Shown here: positions 46,124 through 55,567 of the stretch, in pieces
Layout of the letters: every line of letters starts with the position of its first letter
Position numbering within the stretch: the first letter of the stretch is position 1
Assembly: GCF_000711215.1 (NCBI RefSeq)
Contig: NZ_JOMF01000007.1
Coordinates: 102,570 to 166,569, forward strand
DNA: 64,000 nucleotides
Origin: Methanomicrobium mobile BP
Lineage (GTDB): Archaea > Halobacteriota > Methanomicrobia > Methanomicrobiales > Methanomicrobiaceae
Reading direction: 5' to 3'
Notes under the pieces: generated by a model
The model's input: only the letters and a program-made list of their open reading frames with translations
The model's database searches: none
What the model was told of the DNA's origin: nothing
Program-made: the position numbers and the translations under genes

Positions 46124-46537
46124 CTTTTCTCCTCCGATTCGGTATTGCGGTAAGAGCCGTGATTATTTTATTCGTTTGCGGCATAAATTCCGCCGCGATT
46201 TTCGGGCATCGCTTCGGTTCCTACACACTTACATGCACATATTTGTTCATTGAGGTATAAATAATAACGTATTATGATCCCGCCGTTTCACGTAAAAAGA
46301 CAAAAACAACCGCGAAAAAGATGCGGAGCGCAAAAATGCGGATCTGCGGCGCACAGCCTCGGAAGAAGAGCGCATGAAATGCCGTAAATGCAACAGATGC
46401 GACAAAGCGCTGTAAAAAGTGACAAAACGGCAAAACACAAAAAAACACGAAAAATGCGGCAAAAAAGACCGGCAACCCGATCCCTTTTTTGCCGCTCGGA
46501 TTTTTTCGTTTATCCGCGTGCCTGTTTATGCCGTTCC
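46124..46537. other. Intergenic region between acyl-CoA ligase and GNAT genes
   Basis: A gap of 414 bases. The left part (46124-46290), just upstream of the ligase, holds AT-rich promoter-like sequence (around 46250-46275, ggtataaataataacg). The right part (46390-46500) is A-rich with the inverted repeat listed separately. No gene recognised. Confidence 0.4.
46456..46495 (-). terminator. 12-bp inverted repeat followed by T-rich tract, terminator of the GNAT gene
   Basis: GCGGCAAAAAAG at 46456-46467 pairs perfectly with CTTTTTTGCCGC at 46484-46495. Reading the minus strand, the GNAT gene ends at 46538, then comes this stem and then T-rich sequence (atttttcgtgttttttt). A terminator is the simplest reading. 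On the plus strand the downstream side reads tcggattttttcg, so it may work in both directions. Confidence 0.5.
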
Positions 46538-47185
46538 TCAGTCCTCTTCCCCGTCTCCGCCGAACAGCTGACCCGGAAGTCTCAGTTTCTCTTTTTGGGG
46601 AAACTCCCTGTCGAACTCTTCGACATCGCAGTCCTTCACGTAGTAGCCCGCAGGCGTCCTGTAAACTCCCGTAATGCCGTCAAAGTACCCCGCAATCAGT
46701 TCTTTGCAGAGGAAGAACGATGAATCCGCATCCTCGGGGAGATCGTGGTAGCGTATCCCGAACCTGCTTGCGAAATCGAAGCCGCTTTTGCCGTAGAACT
46801 CTATATTTCCTTCAAAGAGGACGGCGCCGAAGCCAATCGCGGCTGCCTTCTCCAGAGAATAATCGAGCAGAGCCTTTCCGTAGCCCCTGCGCTTGAGTTC
46901 GGGAGCAATGCATATCGGACCCATGGTGAGCACGGGAATCTTTCTGCCGTCATCGGCATCGACGAAGGTCTTCATGAACATATTCTGCCCGATGATTCTC
47001 CCGTCCTCTTCCATGACGAAATCAAGTTCCTTTACGAAGGCGGGATCGTCCCTCAGAACGTGGATGACGTAATGCTCGCTGCATCCCGGTCTGTAAACAT
47101 TCCAGAACGACTCTCTGACAAGGTTTTCGACTGCTCTGTAATCTTCTTTCTTTTCCAAACGAAATTTAACGTTGTTTTTGGTCAT
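46538..47185 (-). CDS. GNAT-family N-acetyltransferase
   Basis: A 215-residue GNAT. The acetyl-CoA loop is in the LKRRGYGKALLDYSLEKA segment (R-x-x-G-x-G/A), preceded by LTMGPICIAPE and followed by FYGKSGFDF, which fits predicted acyltransferases (COG3153-like). The acidic C-terminal end is specific. It could modify small amines or a protein; no partner gene is seen. Confidence 0.88.
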   Translation of the reverse strand: MTKNNVKFRLEKKEDYRAVENLVRESFWNVYRPGCSEHYVIHVLRDDPAFVKELDFVMEEDGRIIGQNMFMKTFVDADDGRKIPVLTMGPICIAPELKRRGYGKALLDYSLEKAAAIGFGAVLFEGNIEFYGKSGFDFASRFGIRYHDLPEDADSSFFLCKELIAGYFDGITGVYRTPAGYYVKDCDVEEFDREFPQKEKLRLPGQLFGGDGEED

Positions 47186-47579
47186 TTTTTATTGCCTGTA
47201 TAAGATTCATATAAGATTCATGTAATATTCAAAAGTCAAAACAAAAGAGAACGATACCTAAAGGTATTCATCTCTCAAAATCCGGAAAACTCCGGTTGCG
47301 ACTTCGGGCGGGATGTTTATGCAATACTGCACGAATACTGCATCATGCAGTTATGCCGTTCCCGCCTTACACGATCTCCGACAAATGACGGAAGGAAACT
47401 CCCCGTATAAGGTATGAAGTATAGTGTTGATATTGTTTCAAACAGCATTCTCCGAATGAATATTCCGTGCGAAACGGCGGAACATTCCGAAGATCCTAAA
47501 CGATCTTCGATTCTTCTTATTCTTATATATTGACCCTGCCGTTAATTAAAACTGATGAAAGTTGATGAAAAAAGGATAT
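47186..47579. other. Intergenic region with 11-bp repeats and nested hairpins
   Basis: 394 bases between the starts of the GNAT gene and the end of the Cdc48 small fragment. Three 11-bp repeats (ATAAGATTCAT, 47200-47232) lie just before the GNAT start. Hairpins include GGCGGGA/TCCCGCC (47307-47313 with 47360-47366), an inner ACTGCA/TGCAGT (47337-47351), and CGAAGATC/GATCTTCG (47488-47509) before T-rich sequence. A plus-strand RNA is possible; no gene recognised. Confidence 0.4.
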
Positions 47580-48137
47580 TTATTGGTATTCTGGAAGCGG
47601 CTGCGACTCAATCGGCAGTCCGCCCTTGAAATGCTGCTGAATCTTTGCATACTGCTCTCTGATTCTGTCGTTCATCATGGGATGCACCTTTGTGAGCGCC
47701 ATCTCGAAGTGCCTGAACCCGACTCTGTTTCCGGAATCGCGCATTGCAAACATCGCCGCCTCTCTGCATACCAGTTCGAGATCGGAACCCACATATCCCT
47801 GCGTCATCGACGCTATCCTCTTTAAAAGCTCGTCACGCGGCTCATCCTCGATATAAAGACCGTTGCGGATAAGTTCGGCAACTATGATACGCCTCCTGCG
47901 GCTGCCCGTCGTCGGAGTCATCTCCTCCTCGCCTTCGGCCTTGCTTATCTCTGAGAGGGACTGTTTCACATCCTTGCAGGTCACGTTTCTGTGGATTGAG
48001 AAGTCCTTCTTGCGGCTTAAAATCGCAAACGCCTCCTCGATTGCGCCCTCGTCGTAATTCTCAGTATACTCGACGAGATCCTCTATGGTCGAGTCCTCTA
48101 TCGGCATATACTTCGAATGAATCTGAAGAATCCTCAT
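47580..48137 (-). CDS. Cdc48 C-terminal fragment (D2 small subdomain), separate ORF
   Basis: A 185-residue frame that continues Cdc48. Its start [17 protein letters not shown] directly matches the usual sequence after the D2 Walker/arginine-finger part, and [18 protein letters not shown] is the sensor-2 helix of an AAA module. About 75 residues of inserted sequence (from [11 protein letters not shown] to PRDELLKR), charged and with an R-R-R-R segment, lie between these two. The ATG forms ATGA with the stop of the upstream frame, which favours coupled translation if the split is real; an error or recent frameshift is the alternative. Confidence 0.8.
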   Translation of the reverse strand: MRILQIHSKYMPIEDSTIEDLVEYTENYDEGAIEEAFAILSRKKDFSIHRNVTCKDVKQSLSEISKAEGEEEMTPTTGSRRRRIIVAELIRNGLYIEDEPRDELLKRIASMTQGYVGSDLELVCREAAMFAMRDSGNRVGFRHFEMALTKVHPMMNDRIREQYAKIQQHFKGGLPIESQPLPEYQ

Positions 48138-50134
48138 CCTCGATTCTCGTTCGGCTCGCCGACATAGATAAGTCTGTCAAATCTTCCGGCACGCAGGATG
48201 GCGGGGTCGATGATATCGGGGCGGTTTGTCGCACCCATCACGACGACGCCGTTAAGCTCTTCGATGCCGTCGAACTCCGTCAGAATCTGATTAAGGATTG
48301 TATCATAGACCTTTGAGTCCGTACCGCTGCTCCTTGCCGGCGCAATCGCGTCAAGCTCGTCGAAGAAGATAATCGAGGGCGCAAGCTGTCTTCCTTTGCG
48401 GAATATCTCGCGGACAGCCTTCTCGCTCTCGCCGACCCACTTCGAGAGGATCTGCGGACCCCTGATCGATATGAAATTGGCGCCGCTCTCCGAGGCAATC
48501 GCCTTTGCAATCAGCGTCTTTCCCGTACCCGGCGGACCGTAAAGAAGCACTCCCTTCGGCGGCTTTATGCCGAGATTCTCAAACTTCTCGCGGCGCGTAA
48601 TCGGATACTCCGCCGCCTCCCTGACCTCCTCAATCTCGTTGTTGAGTCCGCCGACATCGTACCACTTAATCTTGGGCAGGTCAATGAAGATCTCGCGCAT
48701 CGCACTCGGGTGAATGTCGTGGAGGGCATCTCTGAAATCGCTGACCTTAATCTCCATGGACTCGAGAATATCCTGCGGAATCTCATCGGAATCCATCTCA
48801 ATGTGGGGAATATAGCGCCGCAGTGCACGCATTGCCGCCTCGCGCGAGAGTGCCGCAAGATCCGCGCCCACAAATCCGTTCGTTCTCGCGGCAAACTCCT
48901 GAATCATCTCCTCGCGGACTTTCTTGACCTCCTCGCTTATCTCCTTGAACTCCTCTTCGAGAGCGTCTTTTCTGTCAGCACTGGCGGCATCGAGTTTCTT
49001 CTTGTACTCGATAATGCGTGTCTCCCCTTCTATCGGCATTCCGCGCGTGTGAATGCCCAGAATCTCGCGCCTGTCCTCCTCGGTCGGAACGCCTATCTCG
49101 ATCTCCCTGTCGAAACGTCCGGGTCTTCGAAGCGCCTGATCTATTGCATCAAGGCGGTTTGTGGCGCCGATAACCACAACCTGCCCCATCTCCTCAAGAC
49201 CGTCCATCATGGTGAGCAGCTGGGCAACGACGCGCCTCTCGACCTCGCCCGTGACATCCTCGCGTTTGGGTGCGATTGAGTCAAGTTCGTCGATGAAGAC
49301 AATGGACGGCGCATTCTCCTCCGCCTCGTCGAAGATCTCCCTCAGACGCTGCTCGCTCTCGCCGTAATACTTGGAAATAATCTCGGGGCCCGCAATAGAT
49401 ATGAAATGTGCGCCGCTCTCGTTTGCGACCGCCTTTGCAATCAGCGTCTTTCCCGTTCCCGGCGGTCCGTAGAGAAGCACTCCCTTCGGCGGCTCGATAC
49501 CGAGTTTGTTGAAGAGTTCGGGATGACGAAGCGGCATCTCGATGGTCTCGCGGACGTTCTGAAGTTCGGTCTTGAGTCCGCCGATATCCTCGTAGGATAC
49601 AAGTTTCATGCCCTCGAAACCTTCCGCAGGCTGATCCGAGAACTCAATCTCGGTATCGCGCGAGATAATGGATGCCCCGGGCGGCGTTATGCTGACTACC
49701 TTGTATGAGACATACTGCATCGGAATAAACGGCATGCCGACGGCAATCGGGACGGAATCGTTATCGTGTATCGGGAAATCAATCAGTTTGGCAACGGCAC
49801 TGTTATAGTTTATCGGGATATCCTTGGGTAAATCCTCGGGCGGCGCAAGGATAACCGATTCGGCGGCAACGGGCTTTTCGACGACCGAGACGGTAACCTT
49901 GTCGCTTATGCTGACGCCGGCGTTGGCACGGATATAGTTGTCAATGCGGATCTTTCCCTGATTCCAGTCATTGACCGACATCCTCCATACTTTGGCTACA
50001 GTGCGTGTTCTCCCCTCTATATATATTAAATCCCCCGGGGATACGCGCAGATAGAGCATTGTCTCCGGATCCAGTCTTGCTCTCCCGCATCCCTGATCTT
50101 CGGGGTATGCGCTGTCGACTTTTAGGTCTATCAT
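48134..50134 (-). CDS. cdc48: Cdc48/VAT AAA+ ATPase, N-D1-D2 part
   Basis: A 666-residue protein with the Cdc48 N-terminal double-psi barrel and two AAA modules: Walker A GPPGTGKT twice, Walker [10 protein letters not shown] and SIIFFDELD, and the arginine fingers. Cdc48 unfolds ubiquitin-free substrates in archaea and hands them to the proteasome. In D1 a charged coiled-coil insertion of about 45 residues ([22 protein letters not shown]) stands between [10 protein letters not shown] and [10 protein letters not shown]. The frame then ends at [12 protein letters not shown]: one base appears missing near 48149, because the next frame continues as R-E-S-R-M-R-I-L. Ribosome binding site GGTGAT precedes the ATG. 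Confidence 0.93.
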   Translation of the reverse strand: MIDLKVDSAYPEDQGCGRARLDPETMLYLRVSPGDLIYIEGRTRTVAKVWRMSVNDWNQGKIRIDNYIRANAGVSISDKVTVSVVEKPVAAESVILAPPEDLPKDIPINYNSAVAKLIDFPIHDNDSVPIAVGMPFIPMQYVSYKVVSITPPGASIISRDTEIEFSDQPAEGFEGMKLVSYEDIGGLKTELQNVRETIEMPLRHPELFNKLGIEPPKGVLLYGPPGTGKTLIAKAVANESGAHFISIAGPEIISKYYGESEQRLREIFDEAEENAPSIVFIDELDSIAPKREDVTGEVERRVVAQLLTMMDGLEEMGQVVVIGATNRLDAIDQALRRPGRFDREIEIGVPTEEDRREILGIHTRGMPIEGETRIIEYKKKLDAASADRKDALEEEFKEISEEVKKVREEMIQEFAARTNGFVGADLAALSREAAMRALRRYIPHIEMDSDEIPQDILESMEIKVSDFRDALHDIHPSAMREIFIDLPKIKWYDVGGLNNEIEEVREAAEYPITRREKFENLGIKPPKGVLLYGPPGTGKTLIAKAIASESGANFISIRGPQILSKWVGESEKAVREIFRKGRQLAPSIIFFDELDAIAPARSSGTDSKVYDTILNQILTEFDGIEELNGVVVMGATNRPDIIDPAILRAGRFDRLIYVGEPNENRG

Positions 50135-50186
50135 ATGATCACCTTAATACTCAATTATATCTAATTTGCTATAAGTAGTTGTAGTT

Positions 50187-51407
50187 ATGAAAATACTCCT
50201 CTTTGATCCATTTAACGGTATCGCCGGCGATATGATAATCGGCGCCCTTATTGCCGCAGGTGCCGACAGCGAGGCTGTGAGGTCGGCAATGTCGTCGGTA
50301 GTTGCCGAGCCGGATTTTAAATCCGTAGTCAAACACGGAATCACCGCCGTAAAAGTCGAGACCAATGCGGAGCGGACTCACAGGAATCTCGACGATGTAA
50401 TCGAGATTGTCCTCCGTTCTTCGGCTTCAAAGGAAGTAAAGGATATGGCAGTCCGTGTTTTTCACAGAATCAATGCCGGCGAGACCGCGGTTCACGGAAC
50501 CGTGACCCATTTCCACGAGGTCGGCGCCGACGATGCAATCGCGGACGTAATCGGCGCCTGCACCGCGTTTCTCTCGATAAACCCCGATGCGGTAGCCGTC
50601 CGCCCCATAAATCTCGGATGCGGGTATATTCACGGCGAACACGGAACCATGCCGGTCCCCGGACCCGCGACCGCAGAAATTCTTAAAAAGTCGGGTCTTG
50701 AGACCTTCATGGACACGGACACGGAGACCGGCGAACTCTGCACGCCGACGGGAGCTGCACTTATCTCCGAGTTTGTCGCATACCGCAGCGGTGCCGACAG
50801 CGAGACAGCCGGGGAAACCGCTGCCGCCATGCCGCCCTGCATGCCGCACGGAAAGATAATCGCATCCGGCTACGGTGCGGGGACGAAAGATCTGCCGCGT
50901 TCGGCAAATGTGCTCCGCGCCATGATCCTCGAATCCGACAGCCGCGAGGAGAACTTCGTGGATATCCTCGAGACCAATGTCGACGATGTCACGGGCGAGG
51001 TCCTATCCTATACAATGCAGCGTATCATGGATGCGGGTGCGCGCGACGTCTCCGCCGCCCCGCTCCTCATGAAGAAAGGGCGCTGCGGATATCTGGTAAG
51101 GGTAATCTGTGTTCCGGGCACTGCCGACAAATTCGTGCAGATACTCTCCGAAGAACTCGGAACGCTCGGAATAAGGCATATCAAGGCAGTCCACCGCTCG
51201 ATACTGCACAGGACCTTCGAGGAGGTAAAACTCCTGATCAATGACGAGACCTACCTTATCAACGTCAAGATAGGCTGGATAGACGATGCACCCGCTACCT
51301 TCAAGGCGGAGTTCGAGGATGTAAAGAAGTGCGCACTGAAGACCGGCATGCCGATGAAGAACATAGCGGCAATGGCGGAGAATCTGGCACTCGAGCAGAT
51401 ACAGTAA
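50187..51407 (+). CDS. larC: Nickel pincer cofactor biosynthesis protein LarC
   Basis: A 406-residue protein of the LarC/UPF0272 family: N-terminal FDPFNGIAGDM, FHEVGADDAIAD, middle GCGYIHGEHG, and ETNVDDVTGEVLSYTMQRI with the C-terminal cyclometallase domain. LarC inserts nickel into the pyridinium dithiocarboxylate mononucleotide. Whether a LarA racemase is its target here is unknown; methanogens often have LarC without a lactate racemase nearby. The start is close to the promoter of divergent cdc48 (52 bases apart) and may be leaderless. Confidence 0.92.
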   Translation: MKILLFDPFNGIAGDMIIGALIAAGADSEAVRSAMSSVVAEPDFKSVVKHGITAVKVETNAERTHRNLDDVIEIVLRSSASKEVKDMAVRVFHRINAGETAVHGTVTHFHEVGADDAIADVIGACTAFLSINPDAVAVRPINLGCGYIHGEHGTMPVPGPATAEILKKSGLETFMDTDTETGELCTPTGAALISEFVAYRSGADSETAGETAAAMPPCMPHGKIIASGYGAGTKDLPRSANVLRAMILESDSREENFVDILETNVDDVTGEVLSYTMQRIMDAGARDVSAAPLLMKKGRCGYLVRVICVPGTADKFVQILSEELGTLGIRHIKAVHRSILHRTFEEVKLLINDETYLINVKIGWIDDAPATFKAEFEDVKKCALKTGMPMKNIAAMAENLALEQIQ

Positions 51408-51430
51408 ACCGTTAAACCGGCGAAAGTGGA

Positions 51431-51499
51431 CAGAGAAAGATAGAGGAAGAGAGAGGAAGAGATAGGAAGAGAGAGGAATTGAGGGAGAGAGGAAGAGGA
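51431..51499. repeat. Purine-only repetitive tract before radB
   Basis: Almost only A and G for 69 bases (gagaaagatagaggaagaga then similar units such as gagaggaagagatagg). It is built of related units of about 17-20 bases and leads straight to the radB ATG at 51499, so several GGAAGAG-like ribosome binding sites are offered. On the other strand it is polypyrimidine, a possible triplex-forming or terminator-like sequence. Confidence 0.8.
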
Positions 51500-52191
51500 T
51501 GACGTCGGATAAGATAAGCACGGGTTGCCCGGAGTTGGATGAGCTGATAGGCGGCGGTCTGGAACGGAAGGTAATAACGCAGTTCTACGGCGAGCCTGCG
51601 GCGGGAAAGAGCACAATCGCCCTCATGTGCGTCGTCAGCGTGCTCAAGTCCGGCAGATCAGCGATTGTCATCGACAGCGAAGGTTTCTCTGTCGAGCGCT
51701 TCTGCCAGATCTGCGGCGAGGACGCCAAAGCGCTCTCCGAGAAACTTCTCCTCTATGAGCCCTCCGATTTCGATCAGCAGAGCCTCATGATACGGGAATG
51801 CAGTTCGCATCTCGACTCCGACGTGGGCATCATTGTTCTGGATTCGGCAACGGCACTCTACCGCGTGGAACTCACAAGTTCGGGCGAGGTCCAGAGAAGG
51901 CTCGGAAATCAGATGGTCTTCCTTCTGGGATACGCAAAGCGCCTGAATATCCCCGTGGTCATAACAAATCAGGTCTTTACGGATATCGATACCGGCAGGC
52001 TCACGGGGCTTGGGGGCACTTCGCTTGAGCATATCTCAAAGGTCATAGTCCGCGTCGAAAAGTTCATGAACCGCAGGCGTGCCATCCTCGAAAAGCACAG
52101 ATCAATGCCGGAAGGCAGCGAGTTCGGGTTTAAGATCGTCAAAGAAGGCATAGTCGCCGCCGACTCGGATAAAGAAACCCCGTCGGAATAA
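51499..52191 (+). CDS. radB: DNA repair and recombination protein RadB
   Basis: A 230-residue archaeal RecA-family paralogue, shorter than RadA and lacking its N-terminal HhH domain. Motifs: start ISTGCPELDELIGGGLERK, Walker A GEPAAGKST, Walker B GIIVLDSATA, and the L2-like VVITNQVFTD. RadB modulates RadA-driven strand exchange. The preceding purine tract is unusual. An oligo-T stretch follows the stop. Confidence 0.93.
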   Translation: MTSDKISTGCPELDELIGGGLERKVITQFYGEPAAGKSTIALMCVVSVLKSGRSAIVIDSEGFSVERFCQICGEDAKALSEKLLLYEPSDFDQQSLMIRECSSHLDSDVGIIVLDSATALYRVELTSSGEVQRRLGNQMVFLLGYAKRLNIPVVITNQVFTDIDTGRLTGLGGTSLEHISKVIVRVEKFMNRRRAILEKHRSMPEGSEFGFKIVKEGIVAADSDKETPSE

Positions 52192-52204
52192 AATAAAAAA
52201 AGTC

Positions 52205-52238
52205 TGTTTTGTTTTATTTTTTTTTTGATTTTTTTTTG
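52205..52238 (+). terminator. Long oligo-T tract after radB
   Basis: Runs of T (tgttttgttttatttttttt, then more T) begin 14 bases after the radB stop. Oligo-T is the main archaeal terminator signal on the coding strand, so this is a clear candidate. Confidence 0.65.
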
Positions 52239-52305
52239 AATTCGGGTTTTCTCTCAATTATACCGTCGAGAATACTCTCGAATATACTGCCGGGAATACT
52301 GCCGA

Positions 52306-53139
52306 TTACATCCGAATACTGCCCGAGAAGACCGTTGTCGCGGGACCCGTCATCTTTGCCCTGCCGTCTTCGATTTTAATCGTAAGCGGACCGCCCTTTG
52401 TGTTTACGTGAACGACATTGCCCGTTCTGCCGGTCTTGAACGCAATCGCCGCCGACGCCGTGGAGCCGGTGCCGCAGCTGTAGGTCTCGCCCTCGACGCC
52501 TCTCTCGAAGGTGCGGATTGTGATCTCGTCCTTTCCCGTGACCTTTGCGAAGTTCACGTTCGTTCCTTTCGGGAATGACCTGTGGTGACGAATCTGCGGC
52601 GCCTCGGCGCAGATATCCAGACCCTCAAGATCCTCTATGAATATAACCGCGTGCGGAACGCCGGTGTTGGCGGCATTAACCGTGTATCCGCCGATATTCT
52701 CCTCGTAGTCGCCGCTGCCTGTCGCAGGAATATCTTTCCTGTCGTAGATGACTTTACCCATCTCGATTGTTGCGGAGAACTCCTCGGAATCGTTGTATCC
52801 GCATTCGACCTCGAGAATGCCCGCCATAGTCTCTATACGTGCCGAGTGTTTGATTCTGTCACAGTCGTATGCATACTTCGCAAGACATCTGATTCCGTTG
52901 CCGCACATCTCCGCCTCGCTGGCATCGGGCTGAAACAGCCTCATTCTTATATCCGCTTTCGAAGAATCCTGCGGCTTAGAGATGAACAGTATTCCGTCCG
53001 CACCTATTCCGAAACGGCGGTCGCAGTAGAGCTTTGCAAATTCGCCCTTCATATCGTCGGGAATAACCGAGCCCGCGATCTCGTCGATGAGAACAAAGTC
53101 GTTGCCGTTACCCTGAAGTTTTACAAACGGTATCTCCAT
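52306..53139 (-). CDS. dapF: Diaminopimelate epimerase
   Basis: A 277-residue enzyme that interconverts LL- and meso-diaminopimelate in lysine synthesis. The two catalytic Cys are present: MCGNGIRC (residues about 76-83) and TYSCGTGSTA (about 218-227), with FVKLQGNGNDF at the start. I chose ATG 53139 because it begins the family sequence and has GAGGT eight bases before; the 59 extra codons upstream look like translated repeat sequence (PTHYPSYYPSNCP). Stand-alone here; other lysine genes are not in the window. Confidence 0.93.
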   Translation of the reverse strand: MEIPFVKLQGNGNDFVLIDEIAGSVIPDDMKGEFAKLYCDRRFGIGADGILFISKPQDSSKADIRMRLFQPDASEAEMCGNGIRCLAKYAYDCDRIKHSARIETMAGILEVECGYNDSEEFSATIEMGKVIYDRKDIPATGSGDYEENIGGYTVNAANTGVPHAVIFIEDLEGLDICAEAPQIRHHRSFPKGTNVNFAKVTGKDEITIRTFERGVEGETYSCGTGSTASAAIAFKTGRTGNVVHVNTKGGPLTIKIEDGRAKMTGPATTVFSGSIRM

Positions 53140-53287
53140 AATTACCTCTTTGTGCAGAATAGTTTTGACCGAATGGGTAATTAATTTTGCAGGCGCAAAA
53201 AACGGTGAGCGGGGGCAATTTGACGGGTAATATGAAGGATAATGTGTGGGGTAATAAATTGATAATATGTGGGGCAGAGGAGTAATC

Positions 53288-54517
53288 TTAACTGCTGCCC
53301 CACTTCTCAATCGCAAGTCTGAGTTCGGTATGGTTCTTTGCGTATTCTTCGGCGCTCATTCCCTGCATGAAAGCATCGACCGCCTGCCGCATTGCCGTAG
53401 CCCCCGCCTGCGTCCCTTTCGGGTGTCCGTGTATGCCGCCGCCCGCCTGAAGAACGACATTTATTCCTAGCCCCGCAAGTTCGGCATGCACCTTGCCCGG
53501 GTGCAGACCGCCGCTTGCAACGGGGAAGACATAGTTAAGCCTGCGCTCGCTGCCCGAATCGTCGGCGGCGAAGAGTTCCTCGGTCAGCGTCCTGTTATCC
53601 GCTTTCAGCTCCTCGGGATTGTGCCCCATCTTGCCGCTGACCGTTCCCGTGTGGAGCTGGTCGCCGCCCGCAAGCCTTACGAGCCGCGCCAGAGGGCGCA
53701 TTGCAATGCCGTGCTTCTCGTTCCTCGTCATTGCGCCGTGCATCGTCCTGTGGACATGTATCGGAACATCGATTGAGGACTCGCGCAGAGCCTCGATTGC
53801 CGCAAATCCGCTTGTGAGAACGTCCACCATAACGGCATTGGCGCCGCAGTCGACGGCAAGCTTTGCCCGCTCGACTATCTTATCGGCACGCGTCGAGACA
53901 TTGGCGGCATAAAGGATCGTCCGCCCCGTTTCAGTCATGGCTTTGTCAAGAGACTGCATGACCGCCTCGACCCTCTCTTTCATGGGGCAGAATCCCTGAT
54001 CCGTAAGGGTCTCGTCGTCCTTGATGAAGTCAACGCCGCCGATTGCCGCGAGATAAGCAACTTCCGCGGTATCCTTCGGATTCAGACCGACCTTCGGCTT
54101 GATAATCGTGCCCACATGCGGCCGGCTGTTCCTGTCCGTGCCTATCATCTTCCTTACGCCGCAGATTCCGAACTTGGGACCCGGGAAATCGCAGAGCTTA
54201 GGCGTCAGCCTGAAATCGATTAGCCTTACATTGTTCAACCTGCCCAGCCCGAAGAGGTTTCCGGCAAGCACCGAAAGATACTGCGGAATATTCCCCTTCT
54301 CGAAGATCTCTTCGGGATAGAGCAGTTCCGCGGTATAGCCTGCGCCGCACTTCTCCACCGATTTCACGATGCCGTCAAGGCGCTTTACGTAATCCGTCCT
54401 CGTCGAGAGATCGGTCCATGTGCCCGTCGTCTGCTCGTCGGCGATAGCCTGAGCGGCAAATTCGGGCGTAGTATCCTCTCTGGGTTCAAAGTAATATGTT
54501 GCCAATACATCTCCCAT
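53288..54517 (-). CDS. rbcL: Form III ribulose-1,5-bisphosphate carboxylase large subunit
   Basis: A 409-residue type III RuBisCO, shorter than plant form I. Catalytic residues are present: GTIIKPKVGL (Lys175 equivalent), the carbamylated Lys in GGVDFIKDDE, HRTMHG, and loop 6 TVSGKMG with its Lys. In archaea form III acts in AMP salvage with ribose-1,5-bisphosphate isomerase, or with a phosphoribulokinase in the reductive hexulose-phosphate cycle of some Methanomicrobiales. Neither partner gene is in the window. A strong ribosome binding site (GGAGG) precedes the ATG. Convergent partner is absent; dapF lies downstream on the same strand. Confidence 0.95.
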   Translation of the reverse strand: MGDVLATYYFEPREDTTPEFAAQAIADEQTTGTWTDLSTRTDYVKRLDGIVKSVEKCGAGYTAELLYPEEIFEKGNIPQYLSVLAGNLFGLGRLNNVRLIDFRLTPKLCDFPGPKFGICGVRKMIGTDRNSRPHVGTIIKPKVGLNPKDTAEVAYLAAIGGVDFIKDDETLTDQGFCPMKERVEAVMQSLDKAMTETGRTILYAANVSTRADKIVERAKLAVDCGANAVMVDVLTSGFAAIEALRESSIDVPIHVHRTMHGAMTRNEKHGIAMRPLARLVRLAGGDQLHTGTVSGKMGHNPEELKADNRTLTEELFAADDSGSERRLNYVFPVASGGLHPGKVHAELAGLGINVVLQAGGGIHGHPKGTQAGATAMRQAVDAFMQGMSAEEYAKNHTELRLAIEKWGSS

Positions 54518-54673
54518 ATTATATCCTCCTTATTGTCGCGGGAAACCGACCGTAACGTCTTTAAACGGTATATGGCAGGTATTTCTATATAAACATTCCA
54601 CAGGAAGCAGGATTATAAAAAGCATTATACATGATAATAGCCCATGAAAAATTAAACCGAAAGGAGAAAAGCA

Positions 54674-55567
54674 ATGATGAAGACCGCGGTAGTTTTTGAC
54701 AGTGCCGGCACGCCCCTCCATACCTACAGGACTGCCCGCGATGTGATAAACGACAGGATGATTCCCGAGATCGAGACGACCACTCTGACCTGCTCGGTAA
54801 AAGGGCGGGCACTCATCATACTTTACGCCGGCTCTCAGGACATAATCAACGCCGACGGCGACAGACTCCTCTCGGATTACATTACGGAGAACAATATAGA
54901 ATTCGGGCTTGCCTGCTCGTCCGGAGTGGTCACGAAAGACGAGATCTCAAAGATTCTCCATACCGACACCCGTGCAAAGGTAAGCGACCTTCAGATCTGC
55001 ATCCGCAATGTCTGGAACTTCTGCAAATCGCTGCAGGTTGTCGCGATGAACAGCGGAGTCATAGTGAACAAAAACACGGGCGCCATAGAGTTTACAATCA
55101 CCTCCGGCGGAAAACCCTTCTCGAATGCAAAGGATACGATACAGAAACTTCACGGCATGGGCATAGCGACCTATATCGCCTCCGGCGACAGAACCGACAA
55201 ACTCTTAAAGATGGCGGATTATCTGGGCATTCCGCACGAGAACGTCCACGGCATATCGACGCCGCCGGTAAAGGCGCAGATTGTCCGCGACTTAAAGAGC
55301 GAATACGGCAGGGTAATCATGGTCGGCGACGGCGTCAACGACATTGCCGCAATGAAAGAAGCCGACCTTGCAATCCTCTCCGAGCAGCAGTTCTGCAGGA
55401 AACCCAAGATGCTTACCGATGCCGCCGACATCATCATCCGTGACGTAATCGAGGTCATCGATATCGTAAGCGGCGATTTGAGCGGTTATTCAAGCCGCGA
55501 TCTCGGTAGCGACGAAAACGGCGGAAAATGCCGTGAGAAGTCGCGGGAAGCGGATTCAAAGCACTGA
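54674..55567 (+). CDS. HAD-superfamily phosphatase, soluble P-type-ATPase-like
   Basis: A 297-residue HAD protein: FDSAGTPLHTYRT at the start (the DxD-like loop, with DSAGT rather than the usual DKTGT), then TSGGKPFSNAKDTIQKLHGMGIATYIASGDR and GDGVNDIAAMKEADLAI, the hallmark of P-type ATPase P-domains without membrane parts. Methanogen homologues are small soluble P-type-like phosphatases. It lies upstream of the methyl-coenzyme M reductase activation operon, but the 384-base gap and separate ribosome binding site suggest independent expression. Confidence 0.85.
   Translation: MMKTAVVFDSAGTPLHTYRTARDVINDRMIPEIETTTLTCSVKGRALIILYAGSQDIINADGDRLLSDYITENNIEFGLACSSGVVTKDEISKILHTDTRAKVSDLQICIRNVWNFCKSLQVVAMNSGVIVNKNTGAIEFTITSGGKPFSNAKDTIQKLHGMGIATYIASGDRTDKLLKMADYLGIPHENVHGISTPPVKAQIVRDLKSEYGRVIMVGDGVNDIAAMKEADLAILSEQQFCRKPKMLTDAADIIIRDVIEVIDIVSGDLSGYSSRDLGSDENGGKCREKSREADSKH

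Noticed and set aside
53140..53316. N-terminal 59-residue extension of DapF
   Set aside because: Encoded by repetitive DNA (PTHYPSYYPSNCP) and upstream of a clear ribosome binding site and the family start.
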